Part shown: positions 32,280 to 41,800 of the stretch, piece by piece
Layout of the letters: every line of letters starts with the position of its first letter
How positions within the stretch are numbered: the stretch's first letter is position 1
From: Deltaproteobacteria bacterium
GTDB lineage: Bacteria; Myxococcota_A; UBA796; GCA-2862545
Direction of reading: 5' to 3'
Length of the DNA stretch: 64,000 bases
Assembly: GCA_006226595.1 (NCBI GenBank)
Contig: SBGP01000095.1
Coordinates: forward strand, 248,001-312,000
Notes under the pieces: model-generated
Seen by the model: the letters and a program-made list of their open reading frames with translations, nothing else
The model's database searches: none
Told to the model about the DNA's origin: nothing
Program-made: the position numbers and the translations under genes

Positions 32280-32783
32280 CTAGAAGTAGAAGGTGAAGCC
32301 CGCACCGCCGACGAGGCCGGAGGTGCCGATGCGGAAGGTCGTGCCATCGACGTTCGAGCCGAGCACACCGCTGCCGTCTCCGAAGATCAGGCTCACGCCG
32401 ACCGTCGTGTGCAGCGACAGGTCGTCGGTCACGAACAGCTCCGGGCGCAGCGAGGGCGAGATGCGGAACACGCTGGCATCGACGGCAGCGAGACCGAACG
32501 CGAGCTGGCCCGTGAGGTTCACCGTGTCGCGCTCGACGAGGTTGTACAGCCCCGCCACCCCGAGGATGGCCACGGTGGTGCCCCCCCCACCGTCAGGGCT
32601 GGTCATCGCCATGCCCAGACTGCCCTGTAGACCGACCTTCTGGCTCACCCAGTAGGTGGTGTGGATGGCTGCGGCGCCGCTGATCGCCGCATCGGCGCCG
32701 ACACCGACGCGGCCGGCGACCTCCTTGGCCGAGACCGTGGTGGCGAAGCCCAGCAGGGCCAGGGACGTGAAGACGCGCGTCAT
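32280..32783 (-). CDS. outer-membrane beta-barrel-like protein, paralogue of the next gene
   Basis: A 167-residue protein. The ATG at 32783 follows GGAGG and gives signal TRVFTSLALLGFATTVSA. The mature part (GRVGVGADAAIS, VAILGVAGLYNLVERDTVNLTGQLAFGL) is built like its neighbour, ending in GAGFTFYF. It is shorter by about 45 residues. The pair likely arose by tandem duplication. Both are transcribed leftwards from a promoter region that holds the 11-bp dyad at 32832-32879. Confidence 0.78.
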   Translation of the reverse strand: MTRVFTSLALLGFATTVSAKEVAGRVGVGADAAISGAAAIHTTYWVSQKVGLQGSLGMAMTSPDGGGGTTVAILGVAGLYNLVERDTVNLTGQLAFGLAAVDASVFRISPSLRPELFVTDDLSLHTTVGVSLIFGDGSGVLGSNVDGTTFRIGTSGLVGGAGFTFYF

Positions 32784-32831
32784 TCCAACCTCCATGCACC
32801 GCCACCATACCGAAAGCGGCGTTTTCACTTC

Positions 32832-32879
32832 CACAACCGCGCGCGAGTGGGCGTCGCGGACGAGAAGTGCGCGGTTGTG
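32832..32879. promoter_or_regulatory. perfect 11-bp inverted repeat in a divergent promoter region
   Basis: CACAACCGCGC (32832-32842) and GCGCGGTTGTG (32869-32879) are exact inverse copies, 26 bp apart, in the 127-bp gap between the barrel gene (start 32783) and the Tat lipoprotein gene (start 32911). A minus-10-like TATGCT at 32885-32890 follows. Two operator half-sites for one regulator, or a looped dyad, are likely. Confidence 0.55.
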
Positions 32880-32910
32880 TGCAGTATGCTCGTCGGACCC
32901 TGGAGGATTC

Positions 32911-33270
32911 GTGGACCGTCGCTCCCTGCTCAAGCTCGGCCTCGCCGGCGTCAGCCTGCCCATGACCCTGGTCGCCTGCGACGACCTCGATCTCGACCCG
33001 CTCGACTCGGGGGACACCGCGACCAGCTGCAACACCGCGAACTCCGCGAGCGGCGACAGCGACACGCACGGGCACACGCTGACCGTGCCCGCGGCGGATC
33101 TCGCGTCGGGTCTCGGGGGTACCTACACGTCCACCGGAGGCGATCACGATCACGAAGTGACGCTTTCGGGCGACGACATGGACTTCCTCCTCGACAACTG
33201 CTCGGTGCAGGTGACCAGCGACTCCGGCGGGCATTCGCACACCTGGGAGATCTCGTTCCCGATGTTTTGA
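32911..33270 (+). CDS. Tat-exported His-rich lipoprotein
   Basis: A 119-residue protein starting at GTG 32911 after GGAGG. The leader DRRSLLKLGLAGVSLPMTLVAC has a twin-arginine motif (RRSLLK) and a lipobox (LVAC), so export is by Tat, followed by lipidation. The mature protein is Ser/Thr/Asp-rich with repeated His motifs: DTHGHTL, GGDHDHEV and GGHSHTW. Regular G-x-H-x-H pairs suggest metal (copper or zinc) binding. No known family name. Tat export suggests that it folds or binds metal before transport. Confidence 0.8.
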   Translation: MDRRSLLKLGLAGVSLPMTLVACDDLDLDPLDSGDTATSCNTANSASGDSDTHGHTLTVPAADLASGLGGTYTSTGGDHDHEVTLSGDDMDFLLDNCSVQVTSDSGGHSHTWEISFPMF

Positions 33271-33354
33271 TCGGAAGATCCTGGCTTTCAAGCGGTACAC
33301 TCTGATCTCCTCGGGCGAGTTGGGGCTCGCCAGTGCACGGGGAACGGGGGTGCC

Positions 33355-34251
33355 ATGAGCTTGTTCGCCGCCATTCGGGCGCGCGCGGCTGCGTCCGGTC
33401 AGGAACCGCAGCCACCACTGACCCTGCGCGAGGTCGCGACGGTGCAGGCTGCGCTGGGTCGACGCCTTCCGCGGGCCTACGTGCGGCTGATCACCGAGAT
33501 CGGCGACGGTGGCTTCGGACCGGGTCACGGCATGGCGAGCCTGTTCCACCGCGCGCGGAACCTCGACGGACACGGCGTGCTCACCTGGCGAGCACAGCTC
33601 GAGCCCGGATGGAATCCGGAGCTGCTTCCCCTCGTCGCCCTCGCCGACGGTCAAGCCCTGTGCATCGGGCTGCCCAGTGGTCGCATCGTGGCCTTCGATC
33701 CCCGCGAGGGGCGAGACGGCGAGACGTGGAGCGAGGCCTGCTTCGTCACCCTGGACCTCGATCTCGAGGGCCTGCTGCGCCTGTGGCTCGTGGGTGGGTC
33801 GCTCGACGACGAACTGGAGCGGGCGCGCAGCCAGGAAGCCGCTGAGGCGGCGCTCGGCGCCAACCTGCCCCTGGATCGGCCGCAGGCCGTCGTCGCCTGG
33901 TCCACCGCCGAGGAGGGCACCCTCGGCGAGGCCCTCGCCGAAGAGAACCCGGGAACCCTGATCCGTCTCGCCGGCGCCACCACGCAGGTCGAGACGGTGC
34001 GCGCCTGCATCGAGGCGCTCGGTCTACAGGGCTGGGACGAGTCGCGCTGTGGCAGCCTGCTCGCGCTCGCGACCATCGTCGACCGGTGGCCCGGAGCCCG
34101 GAACGCCTGGCTGCGCGCCCTGGCCGAGAGCGAGGACGCGACGGCCGCCGAGGGATTGATGCTCGCCGAGGCATGGGGCTGGCCCGAGGCTCGCCGACGC
34201 CCACGGACCCGGGCCTACGAGGCCCGCGAGCAGCGCTCCACCGCGTCCTAG
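33355..34251 (+). CDS. SMI1/KNR4 (SUKH)-family protein
   Basis: A 298-residue cytoplasmic protein. The first 170 residues carry the SUKH pattern: LREVATVQAALGRRLPRAYVRLITEIGDGGFGPG, then LLPLVALADGQALCIGLPSG, with W and G residues in the usual places. The C-terminal 120 residues are helical and of unknown fold. SUKH proteins are often antitoxins against contact-dependent toxins, but no toxin gene lies beside it, so immunity is only a possibility. Confidence 0.78.
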   Translation: MSLFAAIRARAAASGQEPQPPLTLREVATVQAALGRRLPRAYVRLITEIGDGGFGPGHGMASLFHRARNLDGHGVLTWRAQLEPGWNPELLPLVALADGQALCIGLPSGRIVAFDPREGRDGETWSEACFVTLDLDLEGLLRLWLVGGSLDDELERARSQEAAEAALGANLPLDRPQAVVAWSTAEEGTLGEALAEENPGTLIRLAGATTQVETVRACIEALGLQGWDESRCGSLLALATIVDRWPGARNAWLRALAESEDATAAEGLMLAEAWGWPEARRRPRTRAYEAREQRSTAS

Positions 34252-34293
34252 CCAGCACCCGCTCGACGGCGTACACGGGGCCTCGGAGGTCCC

Positions 34294-35124
34294 ATGTCCC
34301 TCGTCATCGTCACTGGCGCCTCGCGCGGCATCGGTCGCATCGTCGCGCTGCGTCTCGCCGAGCGCGGCCACACCGTCGCGTGCATGAGTCGCACCGCCGC
34401 CGAGCTCGACAGCCTGCACGCCGAGAACCCGCGCTGCCTGCCCGTGGTGGTCGACGTCACCGACCTGCCCGCCGTGCGCCGCCTCGTCGACGAGCTCCAG
34501 GCGGAACACGGGCCGTGCGCGATCCTCGTCAACAACGCCGGCTACGGGCTGCGCTCCGCGGTGGAGGACATCGATCTCGACGCGTGGCGCGCGGAGTTCG
34601 AGCTCAACCTGTTCGCGGCGACCCACCTCGCCCAGTGCGTGCTGCCCGCGATGCGCGAGGCCCGCGACGGCGTGATCGTCCAGGTCTCCAGTGTCGCGGG
34701 GCGCGTCGCCGTGCCGCTCTCCGGGGCCTACTGCGCCACCAAGTTCGCGCTCAAGGCGACGAGCGACGCGATGCGGGTCGAGGTCGCACCCTTCGGCATC
34801 CGCGTGGTGCAGATCGAGCCTGGCCCGGTGCGCACCGCCTTCGCCGCCGTCGCCGCCGACCACTCCGCCGACACGCTCGGCAGCGAGGACTCGCCCTACG
34901 CGCCGATGTACCGAGAGTTCTCCGCGAACCTGTCCAAGCTCCACAGCCAAGCCTGGCAGCCGGAGACCGTGGCCGATCGCATCCTCGCCGCGATCGACAA
35001 GGGCTCGGCGCGGGTCAGTGCCTACGGCCTGCTGCTCAAGGCCAGCGTGCAGATCTCCCACTTCTGGCCCACCCTGCACGACCGCCTCGTCGGCCAGCGC
35101 ATGGGCGTCGACAAGCTTCGCTGA
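34294..35124 (+). CDS. short-chain dehydrogenase/reductase
   Basis: A 276-residue classical SDR with GGAGG before the ATG. Cofactor motif TGASRGIG at 9-16, NNAG near 84-87, Ser in VQVSSVAG and the catalytic YCATK (Tyr and Lys). Arg rather than Asp at the end of the second strand (MSRTA) favours NADP(H). The acidic C-terminal half after EPGPVRT is typical of fatty-acid or sterol-like substrates. The next gene, 70 bp on, is an acyltransferase, so a lipid role is possible. Confidence 0.9.
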   Translation: MSLVIVTGASRGIGRIVALRLAERGHTVACMSRTAAELDSLHAENPRCLPVVVDVTDLPAVRRLVDELQAEHGPCAILVNNAGYGLRSAVEDIDLDAWRAEFELNLFAATHLAQCVLPAMREARDGVIVQVSSVAGRVAVPLSGAYCATKFALKATSDAMRVEVAPFGIRVVQIEPGPVRTAFAAVAADHSADTLGSEDSPYAPMYREFSANLSKLHSQAWQPETVADRILAAIDKGSARVSAYGLLLKASVQISHFWPTLHDRLVGQRMGVDKLR

Positions 35125-35194
35125 CACGTGCCACCGAGTGCGGCGGCTTGCGGCGAGCGCGAGCCAGCCGGATAAAAAGATCACGGAGGTCACG

Positions 35195-35911
35195 ATGATG
35201 ACGCCCGAAGAAGCGGCCGCAGTCGGGAGGTTCCGCCCGGAGCCGACCCTGCGACGGCGTCTGGGCGCGCCGATCTTCATCGGTCTGTGCCGCGTGCTCA
35301 TCGAGGGGCTCAACCACCTCGACATGGAGGGACGTGAGCACTTCGACGCCGCGCGCGCGACCGGACGCCCGCTGCTCACCCTCTCCAACCACGTGTCCCT
35401 GTTCGACGACCCGTGGCTCGTCGCGAGCTTCATGGGCCACAACTGGAAGCAGGCGCGGTGGTGCGCCACGGACGCGCTGAACTTCTTCGACACGCCGCTC
35501 AAGGCCCGGTTCTTCGGCTTCGGAAAGGGCGTGCCCATCGTGCGCGGCGCAGGTCTCGACCAGCCGGGCATGGACTTCCTGCGCGAGCGGCTACGCGCCG
35601 GCGACTGGGTCCACGTGTTCCCCGAGGGAGGTCGCTCTCGCGAGCCGGAGCACCTGCGGACGCCGCTCAAGACCGGCTTCGCACACCTGATCAAGGCGAC
35701 GCGGCCGCTGGTCGTGCTCTTCCACCACAAGGGCATGGAGAAGGTGCTGCCGATCGGGGCGAAGCTTCCGCACATCCGCCAGCACCTGTCGGTGCGCTTC
35801 AGCGAGGTCACCGACAGCGCCGACGGCCTCGCGGACCTGTCGATCGAGGAGATCACGGCGTGGGCCGAGCGTGAGCTGCTCGCGCTCGAGGCGGCACATC
35901 GCGGGCGCTAG
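35195..35911 (+). CDS. tafazzin-like PlsC-type acyltransferase
   Basis: A 238-residue protein; ATG 35195 is preceded by GGAGG. The acyltransferase blocks are clear: block I SNHVSLFDDPWL (H-x4-D as HVSLFD), block II near GKGVPIVRG, block III FPEGGRS and block IV in LIKATRPLVVLF. The sequence between blocks I and II (ARWCATDALNFFDTPLK) resembles tafazzin rather than bacterial PlsC. It likely remodels membrane phospholipids. No transmembrane segment is evident beyond the N-terminal hydrophobic stretch. Confidence 0.88.
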   Translation: MMTPEEAAAVGRFRPEPTLRRRLGAPIFIGLCRVLIEGLNHLDMEGREHFDAARATGRPLLTLSNHVSLFDDPWLVASFMGHNWKQARWCATDALNFFDTPLKARFFGFGKGVPIVRGAGLDQPGMDFLRERLRAGDWVHVFPEGGRSREPEHLRTPLKTGFAHLIKATRPLVVLFHHKGMEKVLPIGAKLPHIRQHLSVRFSEVTDSADGLADLSIEEITAWAERELLALEAAHRGR

Positions 35912-36119
35912 CCGGGCAAAGCCATCGTCTGCACATCAGGTCCACATCGCGGTCATCGACTTTCCATGCGCGTCGATGATCGGCCTGCCATCGGCATCAG
36001 CGACATGACGGGACACTCGGGGACCGCTCGGGTGTAAGCCGGCGGCCGCCCCGGGGTTACGCCTGTGTCAAGCGTCGTGTAGGGTCGAACTGGCCCGCCC
36101 CCCCGCTGTCGGACCGTCC

Positions 36120-38029
36120 ATGCCCCCCACTTCCGAAGCCCTCACCGCCGTCCGCGCCCTTATCGATCGCGGCAGTGCCCGCATGCGCAGCCGCCGCATG
36201 CTCGCTGGCGGCGTGTATGGACTGTGGGCGGGGCTGGCGCTGGCTCTGGGCCTCGCCGCGTTCACCCGCTTCGTGTGGGGACCGCCCTTCTCTGCGCTGT
36301 GGGTGATCGCGCCGCTGCCGCTGCTCGCGGTCGGTGCCGGCATCGCCATCGGCCTCGCGCTTCCCGGGCTCTCCAAGCGCGAGACCGCGCTGTACCTCGA
36401 CCGCAAGCTGGGCACCGACGAGCTGCTCGTCACCGTGCTCCACCTCTCCGAGATGGACGAGACCCCCGCCACGCTGCCGGTCCTCGACCAGGCGGCGCGC
36501 AAGATCCCGCGACTGCCCGAGCCCCGCGAGGTGATCGAGGTGCGGCCGCCGCGCCGCTCGCGCTGGCTGGCCCTGCCCGTCGTCGCGCTGATCGCGCTCA
36601 TGGCGCTGCCCCAGGCGGCCCGCTCCCAGAAGAAGGCGACGAACCCGCTGGCGAAGGAGGGCGAGCGCCTCGAAGAGAAGCTCGAAGAAGCCAAGGAGCA
36701 GGGCATCGAGCTGCCCGAGGACCTCGAGGCCGAGCTCGCCGAGCTCGCCGAGGACCTGCAGGCTGGCGAGATGGAGGAGCAGGAAGCCCTCGAGCGCATG
36801 GAGGACCTCCAAGACCAGCTCGACGAGCTCGAGGACAAGCTCGAAGAGGGCCAGGACATCCTCGATCAGCTCCAGGAGGCGGCGAAGACCCTCTCCGAGT
36901 CCGAGTCGCTGCAGGAGCTCGCCGAGGAGATCGGTGAGGCCGACATGGAGGGTGCCGCCGAGGCCGCCAAGGACCTGGCCGAGCAGCTCGCGGCCGCCTC
37001 TCCCGAGGAGCGCAAGCAGGCGGGTGAAGCCCTCGAGAAGGCCGGTGAGCAGCTGCAGAAGTCCATGTCCGAAGAGCTGAAGGACGCCGGCGAGGCGCTC
37101 GAGCGCGCCGGAGAGCAGCTCCAGGGCAAGGACGGCAAGCCCGACGGCAAGGATGCCGGCGAGAAGCAGGAAGGCCAGGAGGGCTCCGAGGGCCAGGAGG
37201 GCCAGGAGGGCCAGCAAGGCTCGGAGGGCCAGCAGCAGGGCTCGGAAGGCCAGCAGTCCGGCTCCCAGCAAGGCCAGCAGAGCGGCGAGCAGTCCGGCGA
37301 GCAGAGCGGCGAGCAGTCCGGCCAGAGCGGCGAGCAGGGCGAGGGCCAGCAGTCCGGCTCCCAGCAGGGACAGGGACAGGGTCAGCCCAACGCCCAGGAG
37401 CTCGCCGATCAGCTCGCCAAGGCCCAGTCCGCCGCCCAGCAGGCAAAGAAGGACGCGGCCGCCCTCGAGCAGAGCCAGCGCCTCAACGGGGCGCTCGAAG
37501 CGGCCGAACAGCGCATGGGCGAGGGCGACGTCGCGCAGGGCGAGTCCTCGCAGCAGGGACAGGGCGAAGGCCAGGGTCAGGGACAGGGACAGGGTCAGGG
37601 TGAGGGCGAAGGCCAGGGCCAGGGCACCGGTCTGGGACGCGCCGAGATGGAAGCCTCGGCCGCGAACGGCGCCGGCCAGGGCCACACCTGGGAGGACCAG
37701 GGCACGTTCACCGACGGGTCAGGCCACCAGATCGAGAACCGCGACAGCAACCGCACCAGCGGCCAGGAGATCGACGACTTCCAGAAGCTCTACGAGGAGC
37801 TTCGCCTCGAAGGCGCGGAGTCCCTGGTGTCCAGCGTGTCTGGACAAGTCGACGAGCAGGGCCACATCGACGAGCTCGATACCCGGCTCACCCGCGGCGA
37901 CGAGACCGCCGCCAAGCCGCTGAAGGCCCTGCCCGAGGGCTACAAGGAAGCCGCCGACCAGGCGCTGACGAACGAGCGCGTGCCGCCTGGCTACCGCGAT
38001 GCCGTGAAGAAGTACTTCGACTCGATGGA

Positions 38030-38033
<4 letters not shown>
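36120..38033 (+). CDS. large membrane protein with coiled coil and Gln/Gly-rich tract, MoxR locus
   Basis: A 637-residue protein. Three hydrophobic segments (about 30-48, 60-80 and 150-170) are followed by a long acidic coiled coil (about 175-330, RLEEKLEEAKEQG). A low-complexity tract of Gln, Gly, Glu and Ser follows (about 340-500, EGQQSGSQQGQQSGEQ). The last 130 residues (FQKLYEELRLEGAESLV...YKEAADQALTNERVPPGYRDAVKKYFDSME) form a conserved end seen in DUF4175-like members of MoxR gene clusters. It leads the operon. The MoxR gene overlaps it by 4 bp. A role in assembly or signalling with MoxR is inference. Confidence 0.75.
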
Positions 38034-39046
<1,013 letters not shown>

Positions 39047-39049
39047 GAC

Positions 39050-39913
39050 TTGGGCCTGCTCGATCCAGGGCTGCTGTCGCGGCTGTCGAACCTCACCCTG
39101 CGCTCGCGGCGGCGCGGTGCCGGCGTGCGCGTCGGCGACCGCAAGTCCATCCGCCGCGGCCAGTCCCAGGAGTTCGCCGATCACCGACCGTACGTCGCCG
39201 GTGACGACCTGCGCTTCCTCGACTGGCACCTCTACGGTCGCCTCGACACGCTGTGGGTCAAGCTCTTCGAAGAAGAAGAAGACCGCGTCGTGCAGGTGCT
39301 CCTCGATGCCTCTGCGTCCATGGAGGGCGAGAAGCTCGACTACGCGCGCAAGATCGCCGCAGCCCTCGGCTTCGTGGCCCTCTCCGGCACCGACCGGGTC
39401 ACGGTCGCCGCCCTCACCGATCAGCTCGCGACCTATGCCCCACCGCGTCGCGGTCGCGGCCAGACGCCGGCCCTGTTCCAGACGCTCGAGTCCGTCCAGC
39501 CCGGCGGTCGCACCGACCTCACCAAGGCCCTCGCCGCCTACCCGCGGCAGCGCGGCGCCGGCATCGGCCTGTTGTTCACCGACTTCCTCTACGACGAGGA
39601 CCCCGAGACCGTGATCCGCCGGCTGCTCGCGCGCGGCATGGAGCTTCACGCGTTCCAGATCCTGTCGCCGGTGGACATCCGACCCGCAGTGGACGGGGAC
39701 CTCACGCTGATCGACGCCGAGACCGGCGAGGAGATGGTGGTCACCGTCGACGACGACGTACTCGACCGCTTCGAGAAGAGCGTGCGCGCGTGGTGCGAGG
39801 TCGTCGCGAGCACCTGCGCCAAGCTCGGCGTCGGCTACAGCCGCGTCGTCACGACCATGCCCGTCGAGGACTTCGTGATGCGCGAGCTTCGCGAGTCGGG
39901 GCTCGTCTCTTGA
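39050..39913 (+). CDS. DUF58 (vWA-like) protein of the MoxR locus
   Basis: A 287-residue protein from a TTG start 3 bp after the MoxR stop. The DUF58 hallmark is present: RGQSQEFADHRPYVAGDDLRFLDWHLYGR, then a vWA-like fold with VLLDASASMEG (D-x-S-x-S metal site). It has no membrane segment. It is a routine partner of MoxR; the next gene starts within its stop (TTGA). Confidence 0.92.
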   Translation: MGLLDPGLLSRLSNLTLRSRRRGAGVRVGDRKSIRRGQSQEFADHRPYVAGDDLRFLDWHLYGRLDTLWVKLFEEEEDRVVQVLLDASASMEGEKLDYARKIAAALGFVALSGTDRVTVAALTDQLATYAPPRRGRGQTPALFQTLESVQPGGRTDLTKALAAYPRQRGAGIGLLFTDFLYDEDPETVIRRLLARGMELHAFQILSPVDIRPAVDGDLTLIDAETGEEMVVTVDDDVLDRFEKSVRAWCEVVASTCAKLGVGYSRVVTTMPVEDFVMRELRESGLVS

Positions 39914-41760
39914 GCTTCCTCGCCCCCTTCGGACTGCTGCTCGGCGCGCTGTCGGTGCCGCTCGCGGCGCTGTACTTCCTGCGCCTGCGGCGGCGGCGGG
40001 TCACGCTCCCGTCCCTGCTCCTGTGGCACCAGTTCCAGAAGTCCCAGCAGCTGGCGACGCCCTTCCAGAAGTTCCGCCGGAACCTGCTGCTCCTGCTCCA
40101 GCTGCTGCTGTTGCTCGCACTCACCCTGGCTCTCGCCCGCCCGTTCCTGCAGTCGGACGCGGCGCCGTCACAGTCCGTGGTCCTCGTGCTCGACACCTCC
40201 GCGTCGATGCTCGCCACCGACGTCGAGCCCACGCGCATCGAGGCCGCCAAGGCCCACGCTACCCAGCTCGTCGAGCGCCTGTCGAACACCGACGAGGTGA
40301 TGGTCGTCGTCGCCGGCGCCCGCACCGAGGTCCGCCAGGGCTTCACCCGCGACAAGGGCGAGGCCGAGCGCGCCATCGACGGCATCGACGCGCTGCCTGC
40401 CCAGGGATCCCTGCGCGAGGGGCTGATGCTCGCGCTGTCCATGGCCCGCAGCCGCCCCGGAGTCGAGCTGGTCGTGCTCTCGGACGGCAGCGGCGAGGAC
40501 CTGTCCACCGTGCCCACGGGCGGCGTACCCGTGCGCTACGTCCAGGTCGGGCGCAGCGCCGAGAACAGCGGCATCCTCGCCCTGGACATCCGCAAGAGCC
40601 CGGTCTCCGAGCTCGACCGGCAGCTGTTCGTGACCGTGCAGAACTTCGGTCGCAAGGAGACGGCCGGGTCCGTCGGCGTGTACCTCGACGGAAAGCTCGT
40701 CGGCATGCGCACCGAGACCCTGCCCGTGGACGAGCCCGTATCGCTGGTGTTCGAGCTCGGCGGCTCGACCAGCGGGCAGCTGCGGGTCGACCTCGAGGCG
40801 GACGGCGACCAGCTCGAGGCCGACAACGTCGCGTGGGCCGTGGTCTCCGAGAGCGCCAAGCGCAAGATCCTGCTCGTCGGCGGCGACGCGCTCACCGCGC
40901 GGGTGCTCGCCGCGGACCCCCGCGTGACCCTGTCCCTCGCCAAGCCGGGCGAGGTCGACGCCGAGAAGACCGCCGCCTTCGACGCGACCATCTTCATGGG
41001 CCCGGTGCCCCAGGGCATGGAGGGCCAGCACTACGCGGTGTTCGGCCCGCACCCGGGCTCGCCCGCGCGCTTCTCGGAAGAGGTCCGGGCGCCGGCGGTG
41101 CTCGGCTGGCGACGCACCCACCCCCTCGCCCGCTTCGTCGAGTGGGAGAGCGTGCTCCTCACCCGCGCGCACAAGGTCTCGGACGCCGGAAGCCTCGCCC
41201 CGGTCGTCGACAGCGACTACGGCCCGCTGCTGCTCGCCGGCGAGTCGAGCGGAGGTCGGGTCGTACAGCTCGCCTTCCACCCGAAGGACAGCGACATCCT
41301 GCTCCGCGTGGCGTGGCCGGTAACCGTGCTCAACACCGTCGGCTGGCTCACCGAGAACCTGCCCGGCGCCGAGGGTGCCCGCGGCATGGCGACCGGCACG
41401 CCGTTCACCCGGCGCGTGCCCGAGGGCGTGGAGGAAGGCGACGTCGTCGTCCACGGACCCGACGGCAAGATCGGCGCGAGCGTCTCCGACGGCCTGCTCC
41501 GGGTGCGCGACACCACCGCAGTCGGTGTGTACGAGGTGCGCGCCGGCGACACCACCAGCCGCTTCGCCGCGAACCTGGTGTCTCCGCGCGAGTCGCGCAT
41601 CGCCCCACGCGGCGGCCTCGGTCTCGCGGACGGTCAGGCCTCGGCGATGCCGGGGGCCGAAGGCATCGGCAAGCGCGAGATCTGGCGCGAGCTGCTGATG
41701 TTCGCCCTGCTCGTGCTCATGCTCGAGTGGTGGGCGTGGAACCGCAGGAAGGTCGCATGA
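39910..41760 (+). CDS. BatA-like membrane protein with vWA domain
   Basis: A 616-residue protein from TTG 39910. An N-terminal BatA-like membrane part (LAPFGLLLGALSVPLAALYFLRLRRRRV, then LLLLLQLLLLLALTLALARPF) is followed by a vWA domain with VLDTSASML (MIDAS D-x-S-x-S). Beta-domains come next. The C-terminal hydrophobic helix LLMFALLVLMLEWWAW anchors it again. The order N-terminal BatA domain, vWA, C-terminal anchor is usual for MoxR loci. Confidence 0.9.
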   Translation: MSFLAPFGLLLGALSVPLAALYFLRLRRRRVTLPSLLLWHQFQKSQQLATPFQKFRRNLLLLLQLLLLLALTLALARPFLQSDAAPSQSVVLVLDTSASMLATDVEPTRIEAAKAHATQLVERLSNTDEVMVVVAGARTEVRQGFTRDKGEAERAIDGIDALPAQGSLREGLMLALSMARSRPGVELVVLSDGSGEDLSTVPTGGVPVRYVQVGRSAENSGILALDIRKSPVSELDRQLFVTVQNFGRKETAGSVGVYLDGKLVGMRTETLPVDEPVSLVFELGGSTSGQLRVDLEADGDQLEADNVAWAVVSESAKRKILLVGGDALTARVLAADPRVTLSLAKPGEVDAEKTAAFDATIFMGPVPQGMEGQHYAVFGPHPGSPARFSEEVRAPAVLGWRRTHPLARFVEWESVLLTRAHKVSDAGSLAPVVDSDYGPLLLAGESSGGRVVQLAFHPKDSDILLRVAWPVTVLNTVGWLTENLPGAEGARGMATGTPFTRRVPEGVEEGDVVVHGPDGKIGASVSDGLLRVRDTTAVGVYEVRAGDTTSRFAANLVSPRESRIAPRGGLGLADGQASAMPGAEGIGKREIWRELLMFALLVLMLEWWAWNRRKVA

Positions 41761-41800
41761 TGGGCGGCCGCACGACGACCCCGTACGTCGGGGGGACGCG

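Noticed and set aside
34024-35856. Long minus-strand open frame opposite the SDR and acyltransferase genes
   Set aside because: It is a mirror frame of GC-rich coding DNA; both plus-strand genes have intact catalytic motifs and ribosome sites.
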